The notes: generated by a model not told the origin, from the sequence alone. A stretch of DNA of 64,000 nt from Channallabes apus (GCA_030522415.1 CM060118.1:15504651-15568650); one strand, 5' to 3'. Counted from the stretch's first letter, positions 1-11,949 are shown. Translations and numbers: made by a program.

Positions 1-20
1 ATTCAAGGCTGCAGACTATA

Positions 21-24
<4 letters not shown>

Positions 25-106
<82 letters not shown>

Positions 107-111
107 ATATA
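25..111. repeat. (AT)n microsatellite
   Basis: About 43 AT dinucleotides with one TTT interruption. It is a simple repeat at the window edge. Confidence 0.95.
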
Positions 112-120
112 ATATTTAAT

Positions 121-980
121 ATATCTAATAACAACCTATCCTAATATAAATTCATTAGAATACATATTTGTCCTGAGTTTTCAACATCCGTTAATGTTAA
201 CATTGTAAGATTGTGCTGCCTTTGTAAAATATAAATTTCCTCAAGAAGAAATTATTATGACAGGTTGGGGCTTGTTTGGCATTTTAGCAAAACATTGATG
301 GGATTGTGTTGTGCGAGCTCTGCCTGAGCAGACCCTGCAGGAATGGCTTGTCACCATGGAAACAGGCCGACTCTTGTGTCACGGTAAGACCACAGAGGAC
401 TGTTAGTGTTTACACTCATGCCCCTACAGCCCAGTGTTACACAATTCTTCTACTGACAGTGGAGATGTGAAAATGGTTCACTTACACTGTGTTAATGTAA
501 TACTTAGGACTGGTGAACTGATCATTCTGCAAATTCACAGAATGACCAGTGAATTTTTGTTATAATAATAACACACTTTAAACTAGTTCTGGGATACAAA
601 CAACACCTATGTGGTTCTTGTGGTTCCGTTTTATACAGTGCTGTGTTCATTTATCAGATGTCTACAGCCTACCTACAGTACACTACTGTGCTCACTACTG
701 TGAGCACCGAATCATTTCTCAATTTTCATATTTTGCTTACCCAGAGCCAGATTTTCTTGTATTTATGAGGAAAAACCATCTTGAGGAATAGTTCTCCAGG
801 TTTCCAGAAGCAGCGTTTTTTCTCTCATTTTTAGTCCAGTCACTTTACCTGACCAGTTTCAGGGAATGATTTTTGTTTTCTAAGTCACACGGAGATCTAT
901 GAATCATTCAAACATACAGTACAAATAATCTAACTTAAGGCATGAACCAGTAACAGGTGCAAGTGATGACAGATGATCAG
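121..980. other. Intergenic stretch, no recognisable gene or repeat
   Basis: AT-rich unique-looking DNA. The only item of note is a 96-bp open segment at 288-383 bounded by AG and GT, described separately. Confidence 0.5.
288..383 (+). other. Possible orphan exon (weak)
   Basis: The segment is preceded by a pyrimidine-rich tract ending in TTTTAG and followed by GTAAGA, a good donor. One frame is open for exactly 32 codons and is cysteine-rich, with a C-x2-C-x4-PC-x-NG pattern faintly like an EGF-type repeat. The other two frames contain stops. No neighbouring exon is visible and I recognise no gene. A chance AG-GT pair around a short open frame is quite possible. Confidence 0.12.
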
Positions 981-1507
981 GCCGGTGATTGGTTGGAGGT
1001 CTCGTCACATGGATGCCCCGTGTGTCTCTTTGGGATGCGTCTGGTGTCTGGGGATGATTCTATCTACTTAGAAGATGGTTCTGGCCTCGACTGGTGTTGT
1101 CAGCTGTTTCTCTGAGGACTTGACAATTCGATAGTTCAGGACTGGAACTTTCTACAAGTCTATCTGAGTCTCCAATAACTACTGGACTCCATTTTAACAT
1201 CAACTATTATAGCTGAACCTAACACTTAACACTGTATAAATGCAGATAATTTCCTGCTATCTGTTTCACCCAGATGAGGATGGGTTCCCTGTTGAGTCTG
1301 GTTCCTCTCAAGGTTTCTTCCTATTACCATCTCAGGGAGTTTTTCCTTGCCACTGTCGCCCTCAGGCTTGCTCACCAGGGACTATCTGAACATTTTGATT
1401 CATACTCACATTCCATACAAGCTTAAATAATTATTTTGATTGTGTAAAGCTGTTTTGAGACAATGTCAATTGTTAAAAGCGCTATACAAATAAAATTAAA
1501 TTGAATT
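981..1507 (+). mobile_element. 5'-truncated L2-clade LINE, 3' UTR and tail only
   Basis: The segment is nearly colinear with the 3' UTR of the longer L2 copy ending at 10587. It shares the stretch beginning GGTTGGAGGTCTC and the terminal AAAGCGCTATACAAATAAA followed by GAATT-type units. Nothing of the reverse transcriptase remains. Such 5' truncation is the usual result of incomplete LINE reverse transcription. Confidence 0.85.
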
Positions 1508-1689
1508 ACACTGGTGATGCTACTGTAAATGCTGAGTGGTTGGAACAGATGAGCGGGGAAGTGAGATTGCTGTTACATAAACAAACGATTTTTAAATTGC
1601 ATCATTACATATTTTATTGTGCCAGTAAAATAATTGTACTCAATTCTTTCATTTAATTTAATGTGAAAAGATAAGGGGCTCAGCTCAAG

Positions 1690-2065
1690 ACTTTTGCGGT
1701 AGCAGAGCTGAAGATGTTGAGGTTCTCTTTGGGAGTGACAAGGATGGATAGGATCAAGAATCAGTTCATCAGAGGGACAACCCATGTGAGATGTTTTGGA
1801 GATAAAGTCAGAGAGGCCAGATTGAGGTGGTTTGGACACGTTCAGAGGAGAGAGTGTGAATATATCGGTAGAAGGATGCTGAGGTTGGAACTGCCAGGCA
1901 GGAGGTGTAGAGGAAGACCAAAGAGGAGATTTATGGATGCAGTGAGAGAGGACATGAAGTTAGTTGGTGTGAGAGAAGAGGATGCAGAGGATAGGGTTAG
2001 ATGGAGGCAGATGATTCGCTGTGGCGACCCCTGAAAGGGAACAGCCGAAAGACAAAGAAGAAGTA
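1690..2065 (+). pseudogene. C-terminal fragment of a non-LTR retrotransposon protein
   Basis: An open frame from about 1696 to 2033 encodes a basic segment with RWFGHVQRR, a GRRMLRLELPGRR-type stretch, and RVRWRQMIRCGDP at the end. I recognise this as the C-terminal tail of endonuclease/reverse-transcriptase polyproteins common in fish genomes. The catalytic RT and endonuclease domains are absent. After the stop at 2032-2034 the sequence runs into a short purine-rich (AAG-like) tail, fitting a LINE 3' end. The clade (RTE-like or other) cannot be fixed from this piece. It is a dead 5'-truncated copy. Confidence 0.75.
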
Positions 2066-2858
2066 CAGTACAGTATGTAATAGCCATCCAACATGTAGAT
2101 TTACCTGTACTGCATGTGCTTAATATTAATATTATATTAACATATTTGGAAAATATCCATCCAATGTGTAATGACTAATGGCTGTTTTAAATTTGTCTCC
2201 TTGGCCCTTGAAAATAAATTAAATGAACTGGAAAAAAAAACAGATTCACTGACAAGAAAAAGTCAATCACATAATAAAATTACTAAATTACTTTTCTTTA
2301 TCATTCATGGTTACAGATTAACCTAATACATTTCCATATATTTTCATATTTGTACATGGGAACAAAAATGTATTTAATAACCAAGAAAAGAAATAATAAC
2401 CCAAGTGCAGGGTGAAAGAAATGGTGCATCAACTAGCACCAGTTAGCAGCCCAGTTGCTGATCACGGTCAATTTGTAGGGATGTGAAGGCCATATTGTTA
2501 TGGGATACATTCAATCAAGTTCAGATCCTGATAAGAAACTAAGAAACTTAATTAGCTGGCTAGCTGAGACAAGACAGATTGACACTGACAACATAAATTA
2601 ACAACATAAGTTAACAAAAGAACTAACTAGCTAGCTTAGAGACCTAATTAGCTGGCTAACTTGGACAAGACAGATTGACATTTTAAGTTAACAGAAAACT
2701 ATCCATGTTTTTATACAAAAGAGACAACATAAAGTGCACGTGCGAATGTACAGACAAGAGCGACAAAGTGACAGTGCGACAACATTACATCACAATACTT
2801 TGTACCATTCATTGATATTCATTGTCATCTATCCATTCCCTATACTTTTTATTGTGTG
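2066..2858. other. Intergenic stretch with a 96-bp-period near-duplication
   Basis: No gene is seen. Two related blocks starting near 2549 and 2645 both read TAATTAGCTGGCTA followed by ACAAGACAGATTGACA, an imperfect tandem duplication with period about 96 bp. The rest is AT-rich unique-looking sequence. Confidence 0.6.
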
Positions 2859-3607
2859 TACCCTAGTAAAAAAAAAAAAGTATGCTAAGTATATTAAATC
2901 CTAGCATGCCAAAGCATACTCAAATGTACTTGCAGCCAGACTAATGACTAGTATACTTGAAGTTTGCTATTTTGGAACAACTAATTTTGTACTAAGTGTA
3001 TATAAGTTGTAATTAAATTGTACAAAAGCACAATTTTAAGTGTATTAAGTATACTTTTGTGTGCTAAAGTGGAACAACTTTAAGTATACTTAGTACACTT
3101 AAGGTATATGGCTGTGTGTGTACTAACGTACATACCTGACAGTATTATTAATACAATTTAAGTATATATTTAATGTATTATAATTACCTTACAGCTATTT
3201 TTACTGTATTACTGTACAAACACATTATTAATATACTATGAGTATATTCTTATTGCAGCAGTAGCATGCTGTTATACTTCTGGACAATTACAAATACTAA
3301 AAAAGTACACTTTGTGGTTAATACAAATATACTTTATTGTATCATACAGTACACACAACCTTCTATAATACTGTATTGCAAATGTATTAACAGTACATTA
3401 AGTGTTTAGGCTAATTTACAAATGCTAAATGTATTTTCTACACTATAACATGTTTTTTAAACAAATTACATCAGTAATTATGAGGCAGATTTTATTAATG
3501 AGTTCAACAGATTTAATTTGCACAAGGTTACAAAAAAGCACTACTATAGTTTATTTGTGTTCAACAAAAGTCAGGTTGTCTCACAAACACACAAACTAAA
3601 ATATAAA

Positions 3608-3731
3608 CTGGTGTGTGAACACAGACAGGCATTAGTATTAGAATCTACAGGTACAGTATTAGTTTAAACCTGGTGTGTGAACACAGACAGACATTAGTAT
3701 TAGAATCTACAGGTACAGTATTAGTTTAAAC
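3608..3731. repeat. 62-bp tandem duplication (two units)
   Basis: The segment starting CTGGTGTGTGAACACAGACA recurs 62 bp later almost unchanged, and the first bases of a third unit follow at 3732. It lies inside the TA-flanked element. Confidence 0.85.
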
Positions 3732-3984
3732 CTGGTGTGTTGATTCTGTTATACAGAGACTGAAAACAGGCCGAGAGCTACAGAGGCATTATACCACAAG
3801 CACAGTACATAAGATTTAGTAATAACACAGTAGACAATACATTCTATAGCTTAAAGTATGTACTGTACTTAATGACAAATTACCTAACAAAAACCGTTAA
3901 ATTTACCTTGTGCCGATGAAAATAAAATAATAACGATACGAACAAACGCACGCGATGATGCAGCTTCAGCCGTTAATTCAAACT

Positions 3985-4270
3985 AGAAGTGGAGAACTGG
4001 GGAGCCAATCAGAGAACGGACAGGCCGAATCTGCCCGCCTCCAGCCTCTGATTGGCTGGTGGGGCGCTGTCTAGTCTCCGGTTGGCTGAAATAGTTGCAG
4101 AGTTCACAACACTGCTGCGGTTTGTGCAAGTGTTGCTTTATGACAGTGAGCGGACAGAAGAGTGAGAGAGTAAAAACATAAATTATCTTGAAGGGCAAAA
4201 ATGATTTTCAGCGGGCAAGAACGAGTTTGAGATCGCGCGCGCGAGGGAGAGATTCAGCGTGCAAAAACGA
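3985..4270. promoter_or_regulatory. CCAAT-rich promoter-like block inside the transposon
   Basis: GC-richer than its AT-rich host element. It has GCCAATCAGA near 4003, its reverse-complement form TCTGATTGGCTGG near 4047 and a further GGTTGGCTGAA near 4080, then a CpG-containing GCGCGCGCGAG tract near 4236. Paired CCAAT boxes in both orientations are typical of bidirectional vertebrate promoters. There is no downstream ORF to go with it, so promoter activity is inference only. Confidence 0.35.
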
Positions 4271-4718
4271 GTCTAAAAGCACGCACGAGAGAGTAGTGTA
4301 CTAAATATAAGTACATTTAAATTTAACTGATAATATATTGAGATTACTGTATATTAATAATTGTATTCTAATGTATACTTTCTGTACATTTGTACAATGA
4401 TTATTTCGAGCATATATTTTTTTAAATATACCAAAAATACATTGAAAAACAAGTTTAAATAAGTATACTTTGGAAATTAGATCAACATTTCACTTAAAGT
4501 ATATTTTCCAATAATATATATTTTACAAAGTGTACTATAATACAATTATATTAAAGTATATTTAAAGTTTAATTCCAAAATTTGGTAAAAGCATGATGTT
4601 AGTATACTTTTTATATATTAACTGATGGTACAATTTTTTGTTAGTATATTTGCAATGTATTATCGAGGATTTCAATATATTTGTAATACACTAAAGTGTA
4701 TTTTTTTTCACTGGGGTA

Positions 4719-4797
4719 GGGTTATGGGGGGTCTAGGAGCCTATCCCAGCTTACAGTAGGTCACCATGTGGGGTAGATTCTGGTTATAAGGGCACCT

Positions 4798-4834
<37 letters not shown>

Positions 4835-5016
4835 TGAGGGCAATTTGGAAATACTATTCAGTCGACAGCGCATGTCTTTCGTACGTAAGTGGGTAGAAAC
4901 CTGTGTACCCAGAGAAAAGCTCTCAAGCTCATGTACAGTAACCCCCAAACCTGGAGGAGTGAGGCCACAGTCCCACTCAACTACTGTGTCCTCTGATTCA
5001 TCTTTCACAATCATTG
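4719..5016 (-). mobile_element. Degenerate tRNA-derived SINE remnant with (CA)n
   Basis: It contains GGAGCCTATCCCAG, a CA microsatellite at about 4801-4830, and GGGCAATTTGGAAA, the same order as the better preserved minus-strand SINE at 22199-22585. It is strongly diverged, and the tRNA-like head is hard to see. Confidence 0.55.
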
Positions 5017-6620
5017 TACAGTGGCTTGCAAAAGTATTCGGCCCCCTTGAACTTTTCCACATTTTGTCACTTTACAGCCACAAACATGAATCAATTTTAT
5101 TGGAATTCCACATGAAAGACCAATACAAAGTGGTGTACACGTGAGAAGTGGAACGAAAATCATACATGATTCCAAAATTTTTTTTTTTTTTTACAAATAA
5201 ATAACTGCAAAGTGGGGTGTACGTAATTATTCAGCCCCCTGAGTCAATACTTTATAGAACCACCTTTTGCTGCAATAACAGCTGCCAGTCTTTTAGGGTA
5301 TGTCTCTACCAGCTTTGCACATCTAGAGACTGAAATCCTTGCCCATTCTTCTTTGCAAAATAGCTCCAGCTCAGTCAAATTAGATGGACATCATTTGTGA
5401 ACAGCAGTTTTCAGATCTTGCCACAGATTCTCGGTTGGATTTAGATCTGGACTTTGACTGGACCATTCTAACACATAGATATGTTTTGTTTTAAACCATT
5501 CCATTGTTGCCCTGGCTTTATGTTTAGGGTCGTTGTCCTGCTGGAAGGTGAACCTCCGCCCCAGTCTCAAGTCTTTTGCAGACTCCAAGAGGTTTTCTTC
5601 CAAGATTGCCCTGTATTTGGCTCCATCCATCTTCCCATCAACTCTGACCAGCTTCCCTGTCCCTGCTGAAGAGAAGCACCCCAGAACATGATGCTGCCAC
5701 CACCATATTTGACAGTGGGGATGGTGTGTTCAGAGTGATGTGCAGTGTTAGTTTTCCGCCACACATAGCGTTTTGCATTTTGGGCAAAAATTTCCATTTT
5801 GGTCTCATCTGACCAGAGCACCTTCTTCCACATGTTTGTTGTGCAAACGGGACTTTTTATGGTTTTCTGTTAACAATGGCTTTCTTCTTGCCACTCTTCC
5901 ATAAAGGCCAACTTTGTGCAGTGCACAACTAATAGTTGTACTACTGTATGGACAGATTCCCCCACCTGAGCTGTAGATCTCTGCAGCTCATCCAGAATCA
6001 CCATGGGCCTCTTGGCTGCATTTCTGATCAGCGCTCTCCTTGTTCGGCCTGTGAGTTTAGGTGGACGGCCTTGTCATGGTAGGTTTACAGTTGTGCCGTA
6101 CTCCTTCCATTTCTGAATGATCGCTTGAACAGTGCTCCATGGGATGTTCAAGGCTTTGGAAAATCTTTTTGTAGCCTAAGCCTGCTTTAAATTTCTCAAA
6201 AACTTTATCCCTGACCTGTCTGGTGTGTTCTTTGTACTTCATGGTGTTGTTGCTCTCAGTATTCTCTTAGACAACCTCTGAGGCCGTCACAGAGCAGCTG
6301 TATTGGTACTGACATTAGATTACACACAGGTGCACTCTATTTAGTCATTAGCACTCATCAGGCAATGTCTATGGGCAACTGACTGTACTCAGACCAAAGG
6401 GGGCTGAATAATTACGCACACCCCACTTTGCAGTTATTCATTTGTAAAAAAAAAAAAAATTTTGGAATCATGTATGACTTTCGTTCCACTTCTCACGTGT
6501 ACACCACTTAGTATTGGTCTTTCACGTGCAATTCCAGTAAAATTGATTCATGTTTGTGGCTGTAATGTGACAAAATGTGGAAAAGTTCAAGGGGGCCAAA
6601 TACTTTTGCAAGCCACTGTA
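5017..6620 (-). mobile_element. Tc1-like DNA transposon, full-length but decayed
   Basis: The ends are TA-CAGTGGCTTGCAAAAGTATT and its inverted complement, closing at AGCCACTGTA. The inverted repeats are about 225 bp long (5017-5243 and 6392-6620) and each includes a poly-T/poly-A run. The TA on each side is the Tc1/mariner target duplication. The length of 1.60 kb is normal for Tc1. The transposase lies on the minus strand and is broken. Confidence 0.93.
5244..6242 (-). pseudogene. Tc1-like transposase, inactivated
   Basis: Minus-strand pieces in order are an N-terminal helix-turn-helix region (6242-6057, MKYKEHTRQVRDKVFEKFKA), a central piece with WSDETKMEIF and [11 protein letters not shown] (5833-5567), and a C-terminal piece with QQDNDPKH and [11 protein letters not shown] (5630-5391), then a degraded tail to a stop at 5244-5246. 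These are the DD34E catalytic blocks of Tc1 transposases, and all three acidic residues are still visible. Stops and frameshifts between the pieces, especially 5840-6060, prevent a functional protein. A copy of its terminal repeat recurs at 52984-53070. Confidence 0.92.
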
Positions 6621-6745
6621 TCCTAAGTAGGATAAATTGAGCCTAGCCTCAGAACAGAGAACATGGGAAACTCTGAGCAGTAATTAACCCGAACCTTAGA
6701 GCTGTGAGATGGAAACTCTACCTGCTGTGCCGTCATGCCTCCTTA
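6621..6745 (-). mobile_element. SINE head remnant
   Basis: The sequence GAGCTGTGAGATGG...CTGTGCCGTCATGCC resembles the reversed tRNA-like head of the widespread fish SINE. It is short and diverged. It may be the other half of the SINE at 4719-5016, split by the Tc1 insertion. Confidence 0.45.
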
Positions 6746-7039
6746 TGCTGTATTCGTTTTTATGCCGTATAACTCCAATGCAATGCTACTCCCAAGTAAC
6801 TTCAAATAATTGTCTTGTTTTGCACAAATACTCTGAGTAATAGAGTTTTTTTTCCCTTAATAAGACAAAACATAAACTGAAAAGGTTCCGGAACAGATGG
6901 TAGTGTTTCTGACAAGACGCTGCCCTTTGAAGAAACACCCTAATTCAACAAACCTCAAGATCTCTCTGTATTGTACTAGTGTTTGATCAGTCAATTTTAA
7001 CCTTTTATTTCAGAAGACTCATGGACAGGCCATCCAATC
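6746..7039. other. Intergenic, nothing recognised
   Basis: AT-rich DNA with no repeat or gene signature I can name, up to the start of L2 homology near 7040. Confidence 0.4.
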
Positions 7040-7055
7040 TGCTCCTAATCTAACC

Positions 7056-9566
7056 TTGAAAAACTCTGACCAATCAATACCAACACTCTCTGAAGTTTAT
7101 ATTTTATTCAATCAGTTGTCAGACAGTCTGTCTAGAGAGCTTTACAAAATGTTAAAGCAAAGCTACACGGTTCCTAAAGACCCTCTGAGAACAGCATTTA
7201 TATCCATACTGGACTCCGTAGGTGTAAATCAGTGTGTAGTAGGACCCACTCATAAAGCAGGTCACACTTGAGATTTAGTAATATTCTTCGGATTAATTAT
7301 AAGAAATGTATTCACAATTCCACTGTCTGAAATTATCTCAGATCACTATCTTGTCTCCATTCAAGTGTGTCACAGTGATAATGTACGCATAGCACCGCGC
7401 TACCGTATTAAACGTACATTCACATCAACTACCACACAGAGTTTTATCAGTAATCTCCCAGAGTTACCAACTTCGATTAGGCCACCGTCTGACCCCACAG
7501 AACTCGATCAGGCGACTGAATATTTAGAGTCGACACTTCGTTGTACCTTAGATAATGTAGCTCCAGCTAAAAGAAAAATTATTAGAGATAAGAAACTCGC
7601 TCCCTGGTATAACGATCACACGCGCACTTTAAAACAGACTGCTCGGAAATTAGAGCGTAAATGGCATCAAACTAAATTGTTGGTATTTCAAATAGCATGG
7701 AAAGAGAGCATCCTGAACTATAGGAAAGCTCTTAGTGTAGCTAGATCAACGTATCTCTCCACTCTTATAGAAGAAAATAAAAATAATCCTAGATTTTTAT
7801 TTAATACCGTAGCCAAATTAACCAGAAATAAGACCACTACAGAAATCTCCACAACAACATCATGCAATAGTGAGGACTTCATGAACTTTTTTAATAATAA
7901 AATTGTAAATATCAGGCATAAAATTGAGGCTTTGAAACCAAACAATGTAATTGATACTGATGTTAACCTAGCCATGTCAGATTCAAACCTAGAATACTTT
8001 ACTCCTCTTGAAGAGAATGAACTAATTTCACTCATCTCTTCTGCAAATTCATCAACCTGTATATTAGATCCTATACCGACACATTTTCTTAAACAGATAG
8101 TACCAGTAATAACAGAACCGATGTTGAGAATAATTAATTCCTCACTCAGCATTGGTTATGTTCCAAAATCTTTTAAAATAGCAGTTATTAAACCAATAAT
8201 TAAGAAACCTGACCTCGACCCCTGTCAGCTGTCCAATTACAGGCCAATATCAAACCTCCCCTTTATCTCTAAGATTCTGGAAAAGATAGTAGCGGAGCAG
8301 CTATGCTCATATCTACATAGAAATGGCATACATGAACTGTATCAGTCAGGATTTAGGCCTCATCACAGCACAGAAACAGCACTCGTTAAAGTAGTAAATG
8401 ACCTCCTATTGGCCTCTGATCAGGGTTGTGTAACTATGCTTGTATTACTCGACCTCAGTGCAGCTTTTGACACTATTGATCATGCTATTCTTCTTCACAG
8501 ATTAGAAAATTTAGTAGGAATTAAGGGTACAACCCTCTCCTGGCTCAGATCCTATTTGACCGATCGTTATCAGTATGTAGACTTAAATGGTGATTATTCT
8601 GCATGTTCTCTAGTGGAGTTTGGCATTCCGCAGGGTTCAGTTTTAGGCCCACTGCTTTTTTCCCTTTACATGCTTCCTCTGGGCAACATAATCCGTAAGC
8701 ATGGTATTAGTTTTCATTGTTATGCTGACGACACACAGCTATACGTCTCAACAAAACCTGATGAGAAAAACCATCTTACTAAAGTTGAGCAATGTGTTCA
8801 GGACATAAGAAATTGGATGCTAATTAACTTCCTTCTGCTTAATCCGGATAAGACAGAAGTTCTAGTCATAGGACCGCATACAGCTAGAAGTAAAATCTTA
8901 GATCACACCGTAACTTTAGATGGCCTTTCTGTTCCGTCAAGTGCAACAGTAAAAGACCTCGGCGTGATTATAGATTCCAGCCTTTCATTTGAAGCTCATG
9001 TAGATAATATCACCAGGATAGCATTCTTTCACCTTAGAAATATCGCCAAAATAAGAAATATATTGTCGCTAAATGATGCAGAAAAACTAGCTCATGCTTT
9101 TATCACTTCTAGGTTGGACTATTGTAATGCCTTACTGTCTGGTTGTTCAGTTAGGTGCATAAACAAGCTTCAGCTAGTCCAAAATGCAGCAGCGAGAGTC
9201 CTCACTAGAACCAGAAGATATGAGCACATCACCCCTATCCTATCTTCACTGCATTGGCTCCCTGTGAAATTTCGCATTGATTTTAAAATACTACTCTTGA
9301 CATATAAGGCATTAAATGGTCTCGCGCCGCAGTATCTGAGCGAACTGCTAGTGTCTTACGATCCGCCACGCCTACTTCGGTCAAAGGATGCAGGCTGCTT
9401 ATCAGTACCGCGTATTATGAAAACTACAGCTGGGGGCAGAGCTTTTTCTTACAAAGCCCCAAAATTATGGAATAGTCTTCCAAATAGTGTTCGGGACTCA
9501 GACACAGTCTCAGTGTTTAAGTCTAGGCTCAAAACCTATTTATTTAACCAAGCATTTTATAAATAG
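7056..9566 (+). pseudogene. L2 ORF2 protein (endonuclease end plus reverse transcriptase), one stop codon
   Basis: The frame runs 7056-7268, hits TGA at 7269-7271 and continues in the same frame to a stop at 9564-9566; from the ATG at 7365 it is open for 733 codons. The first part holds the end of an APE-type endonuclease (VGPTHKAGHT, then SDHYLVS). The RT domain follows with numbering from 7365: [51 protein letters not shown] with catalytic Asp369, [12 protein letters not shown], and YADD at 453-456. The C-terminal part ([16 protein letters not shown] onward) is the usual L2/CR1 tail. RT motifs are intact, but the missing endonuclease start and the stop codon mean the copy is not autonomous. 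Confidence 0.9.
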
Positions 9567-9854
9567 ATTTGCCATAAGGTAAAGGAGCAGATCTGGGGGA
9601 CTCATGGACGTAGAGTATTATGGTGAACTGGTATGTTTAGATGCTGTCTTCCTCAGTCTCATTTGATCACTCAGGTTTGTTGACGGTGAGGTGATTGTTT
9701 GCTTTACATCTCAGGGAGCCCTCATGTTTGTGTTTCCTTCTGGCTCTCCCTTTTAGTTATGCTGTCATAGTTAGTCCTGCCGGAGTCCCTGCTTGCACTC
9801 TACAGTAAATATACATTCACATTAGACATTGTGACTGTGACCATACCTAATTGC

Positions 9855-9945
9855 AATCTCTCCTCCTCTTCTCTTCCTCCCCCTCTTTCTCTTTCCTCTC
9901 TCCCCCTGTCTCCCCCTATCACTCTTTCTCTCTCTCTCTCTGTCG
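9855..9945. repeat. CT-rich tract in the L2 3' UTR
   Basis: A pyrimidine run of CTC/TCC/TCTCTC units. The equivalent tract occurs in the second L2 copy at about 57836-57920, so it belongs to the element and is not an independent microsatellite. Confidence 0.85.
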
Positions 9946-10587
9946 AGCTACACATGTGGTTCCTGAGCTGCCAGTGATCCAGACTCCCTCTGCCCTCCGG
10001 ACCTGTCTGATCCATCCTGGTGCCCGGTTTCTGGTTGGAGGTCTCATCGCATGGATGCCCCGTGTGTCTCTTTAGGATGTGCCTGGTGTCTGGGGATGAT
10101 TCTATCTACTTAGAAGATGGTTCTGGCCTCGACTGGTGTTGTCAGCTGTTTCTCTGAGGACTTGACAATTCGATAGTTCAGGACTGGAACTTTCTACAAG
10201 TCTATCTGAGTCTCGAATAACTACTGGACTCCATTTTACATCAAGTATTATAACATCAATTAACATCAACTATTATAGCTGAACCTAACACTTAACACTG
10301 TATAAATGCAGATCATTTCCTGCTATCTGTTTCACCCAGATGAGGATGGGTTCCCTGTCGAGTCTGGTTCCTCTCAAGGTTTCTTCCTATTACCATCTCA
10401 GGGAGTTTTTCCTTGCCACTGTCTCCCTCGGCTTGCTCGCCAGGGAATATCTGAACATTTTGATTCATACACATTCACATTCCATACAAACTTAAATAAT
10501 TCTTTTGATTGTGTAAAGCTGTTTTGAGACAATGTCAATTGTTAAAAGCGCTATACAAATAAAACTGAATTGAATTGAATTCCTAAG

Positions 10588-11890
10588 TAAGGATTGTTAA
10601 GAAGAAAATTCAATTAAAAAACAAGGAGGTGATGGGGGAGACAATCAATTAAATGTACATATGGAGACAATTAAGAAAGTATTATCCTATTAGCTTGACG
10701 TATTTGCTTCTTGTATCCCTCAACTCTGCTACTCCCTAATCACATGTTTTATTTTTGTTCACTTTGATCCTTATTTCATTTTTTGTCTCATTAGATGGTG
10801 TACTGTATGCATGCCTCATTTTTTATCTCCTATGCCTCTTGTATGTACTCTTTAAAGCCAAAATAAAAATTCCATGCTTTGTCAAGGGCCCTGTTTTTTT
10901 ATGCCCCTCATTACCTCTGCTGCCTGTTTTCTATTTCCGCATCTCTTACCCCTTGCCCTATTACTTTGTCTTTTTTGGTATTTTCTGGTCTTTACCATTT
11001 TATATTTATGATATGATCTTTGATGTCAATTATTGAAAATAGCAGGCTAAAGCAATGGTGCAGCCACTGATCCAGGTCACTGAAGCCCTGATTGGGATTG
11101 GGAGTGAGATTAGAACTGAACAGTGTGTGAGGGTGGCTCTATGAGCCCGCTGGATATCTTACTAGACTGACAAAATCCTTGGCCTTGGAGTGTTTCTTAA
11201 AAATTAACTGATGCATAGTATAAGGCTTTAATCTGAAATGCTGCATTAAGGATTATATTGAATATACTGTATGTAGTGACTAAAGTCTATAGTTTTACAT
11301 AGAATCTTCTTTTAAGTAAGACACTTAACTATTCAAAGAACCCATAAGGAGCTGAAGTAGATTTAGTATCATGGCTAGTAAAAATAATTTAAGATACTGT
11401 ACATCATCCTGCAATTATCATTAAGCTTTAAAGGTAATCACATTGATTGATACATCCCATGATATTCAGCATCTATTTGACATATTTTTATTGTTACGTT
11501 GCTGTTTGCTTATGCATAAGATTTTAAAGATTTTTTTTTCCATTCTTGTTTTCTTATTGAACCAGGTTTTGTCATGAAGGCAAAATTGCTACATATATCG
11601 ATGTACTTTAACTGCACACAAAACTCATTCACTTGTCAAATAGCACAGGTAGTAGCAGGACAAGTGGATAGCAAGATAGGGAGGAAAATAGGTCAAAAAA
11701 TTGGTGATATCAAATGAAAAAGTAAAAAAAAAAAACACCATTCAATGGTCTCTCGTTATGTGGTCAGTAATATGTGTTTGGGTAAATTTGTCCAGAGGTT
11801 CATCCTTTTTTTGGCTTGGGGTTATTAACTGTCGTGGGCATGACTGCTGGATAAAATGGTCATTAACCCTTAACTGCTTACATGTATAAT
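10588..11890. other. Intergenic, no gene recognised
   Basis: AT-rich unique-looking DNA. Open frames such as 10755-11036 are low-complexity Tyr/Leu/Phe-rich and lack splice or start context that would support a gene. Confidence 0.5.
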
Positions 11891-11949
11891 GTGATAAGCG
11901 ATGTAAGTTGCAGGTAAGGATGTCTGCCAAATGCCGTAAATGTATATGA
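11891..11949 (+). mobile_element. SINE 3' tail remnant of UnaL2 type
   Basis: GTAAGTTGCAGGTAAGGATG followed by TCTGCCAAATGCCGTAAATG matches the 3' tail of the SINE at 23778-23977 (seen there on the minus strand). This stem-loop tail type is shared with eel UnaL2-like LINEs. Confidence 0.6.

Larger units (their letters stand above)
2859..4718. mobile_element. Non-autonomous TA-flanked DNA transposon, 1.86 kb
   Basis: The left end is TA followed by CCCTAGTAAAAAAA. The right end is TTTTTTTCACTGGGG followed by TA, so the ends are imperfect inverted repeats next to TA dinucleotides. The interior contains many short AGTATACTT/AAGTATACT palindromic words on both sides, a 62-bp tandem duplication at 3608-3731, and a central GC-richer block with CCAAT boxes. 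No transposase ORF is present. The TA target suggests Tc1/mariner-like mobilisation, but the ends match no family I can name. It may instead be two nested units. Confidence 0.6.
7040..10587 (+). mobile_element. L2-clade LINE, 5'-truncated within the endonuclease domain
   Basis: It contains the end of the endonuclease domain, a long reverse transcriptase frame (7365-9566) and a 1-kb 3' UTR with a CT-rich tract (9855-9945), ending in AAAGCGCTATACAAATAAA and GAATT repeats. The same 3' UTR occurs at 981-1507 and 24187-24767, and the coding part recurs at 55683-57955. The close match between copies suggests a family active fairly recently. Confidence 0.9.

Noticed and set aside
7718..8152. 144-codon minus-strand frame
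   Set aside because: Antisense of the L2 reverse transcriptase; the same antisense frame recurs at 55770-56138 because the element is repeated.
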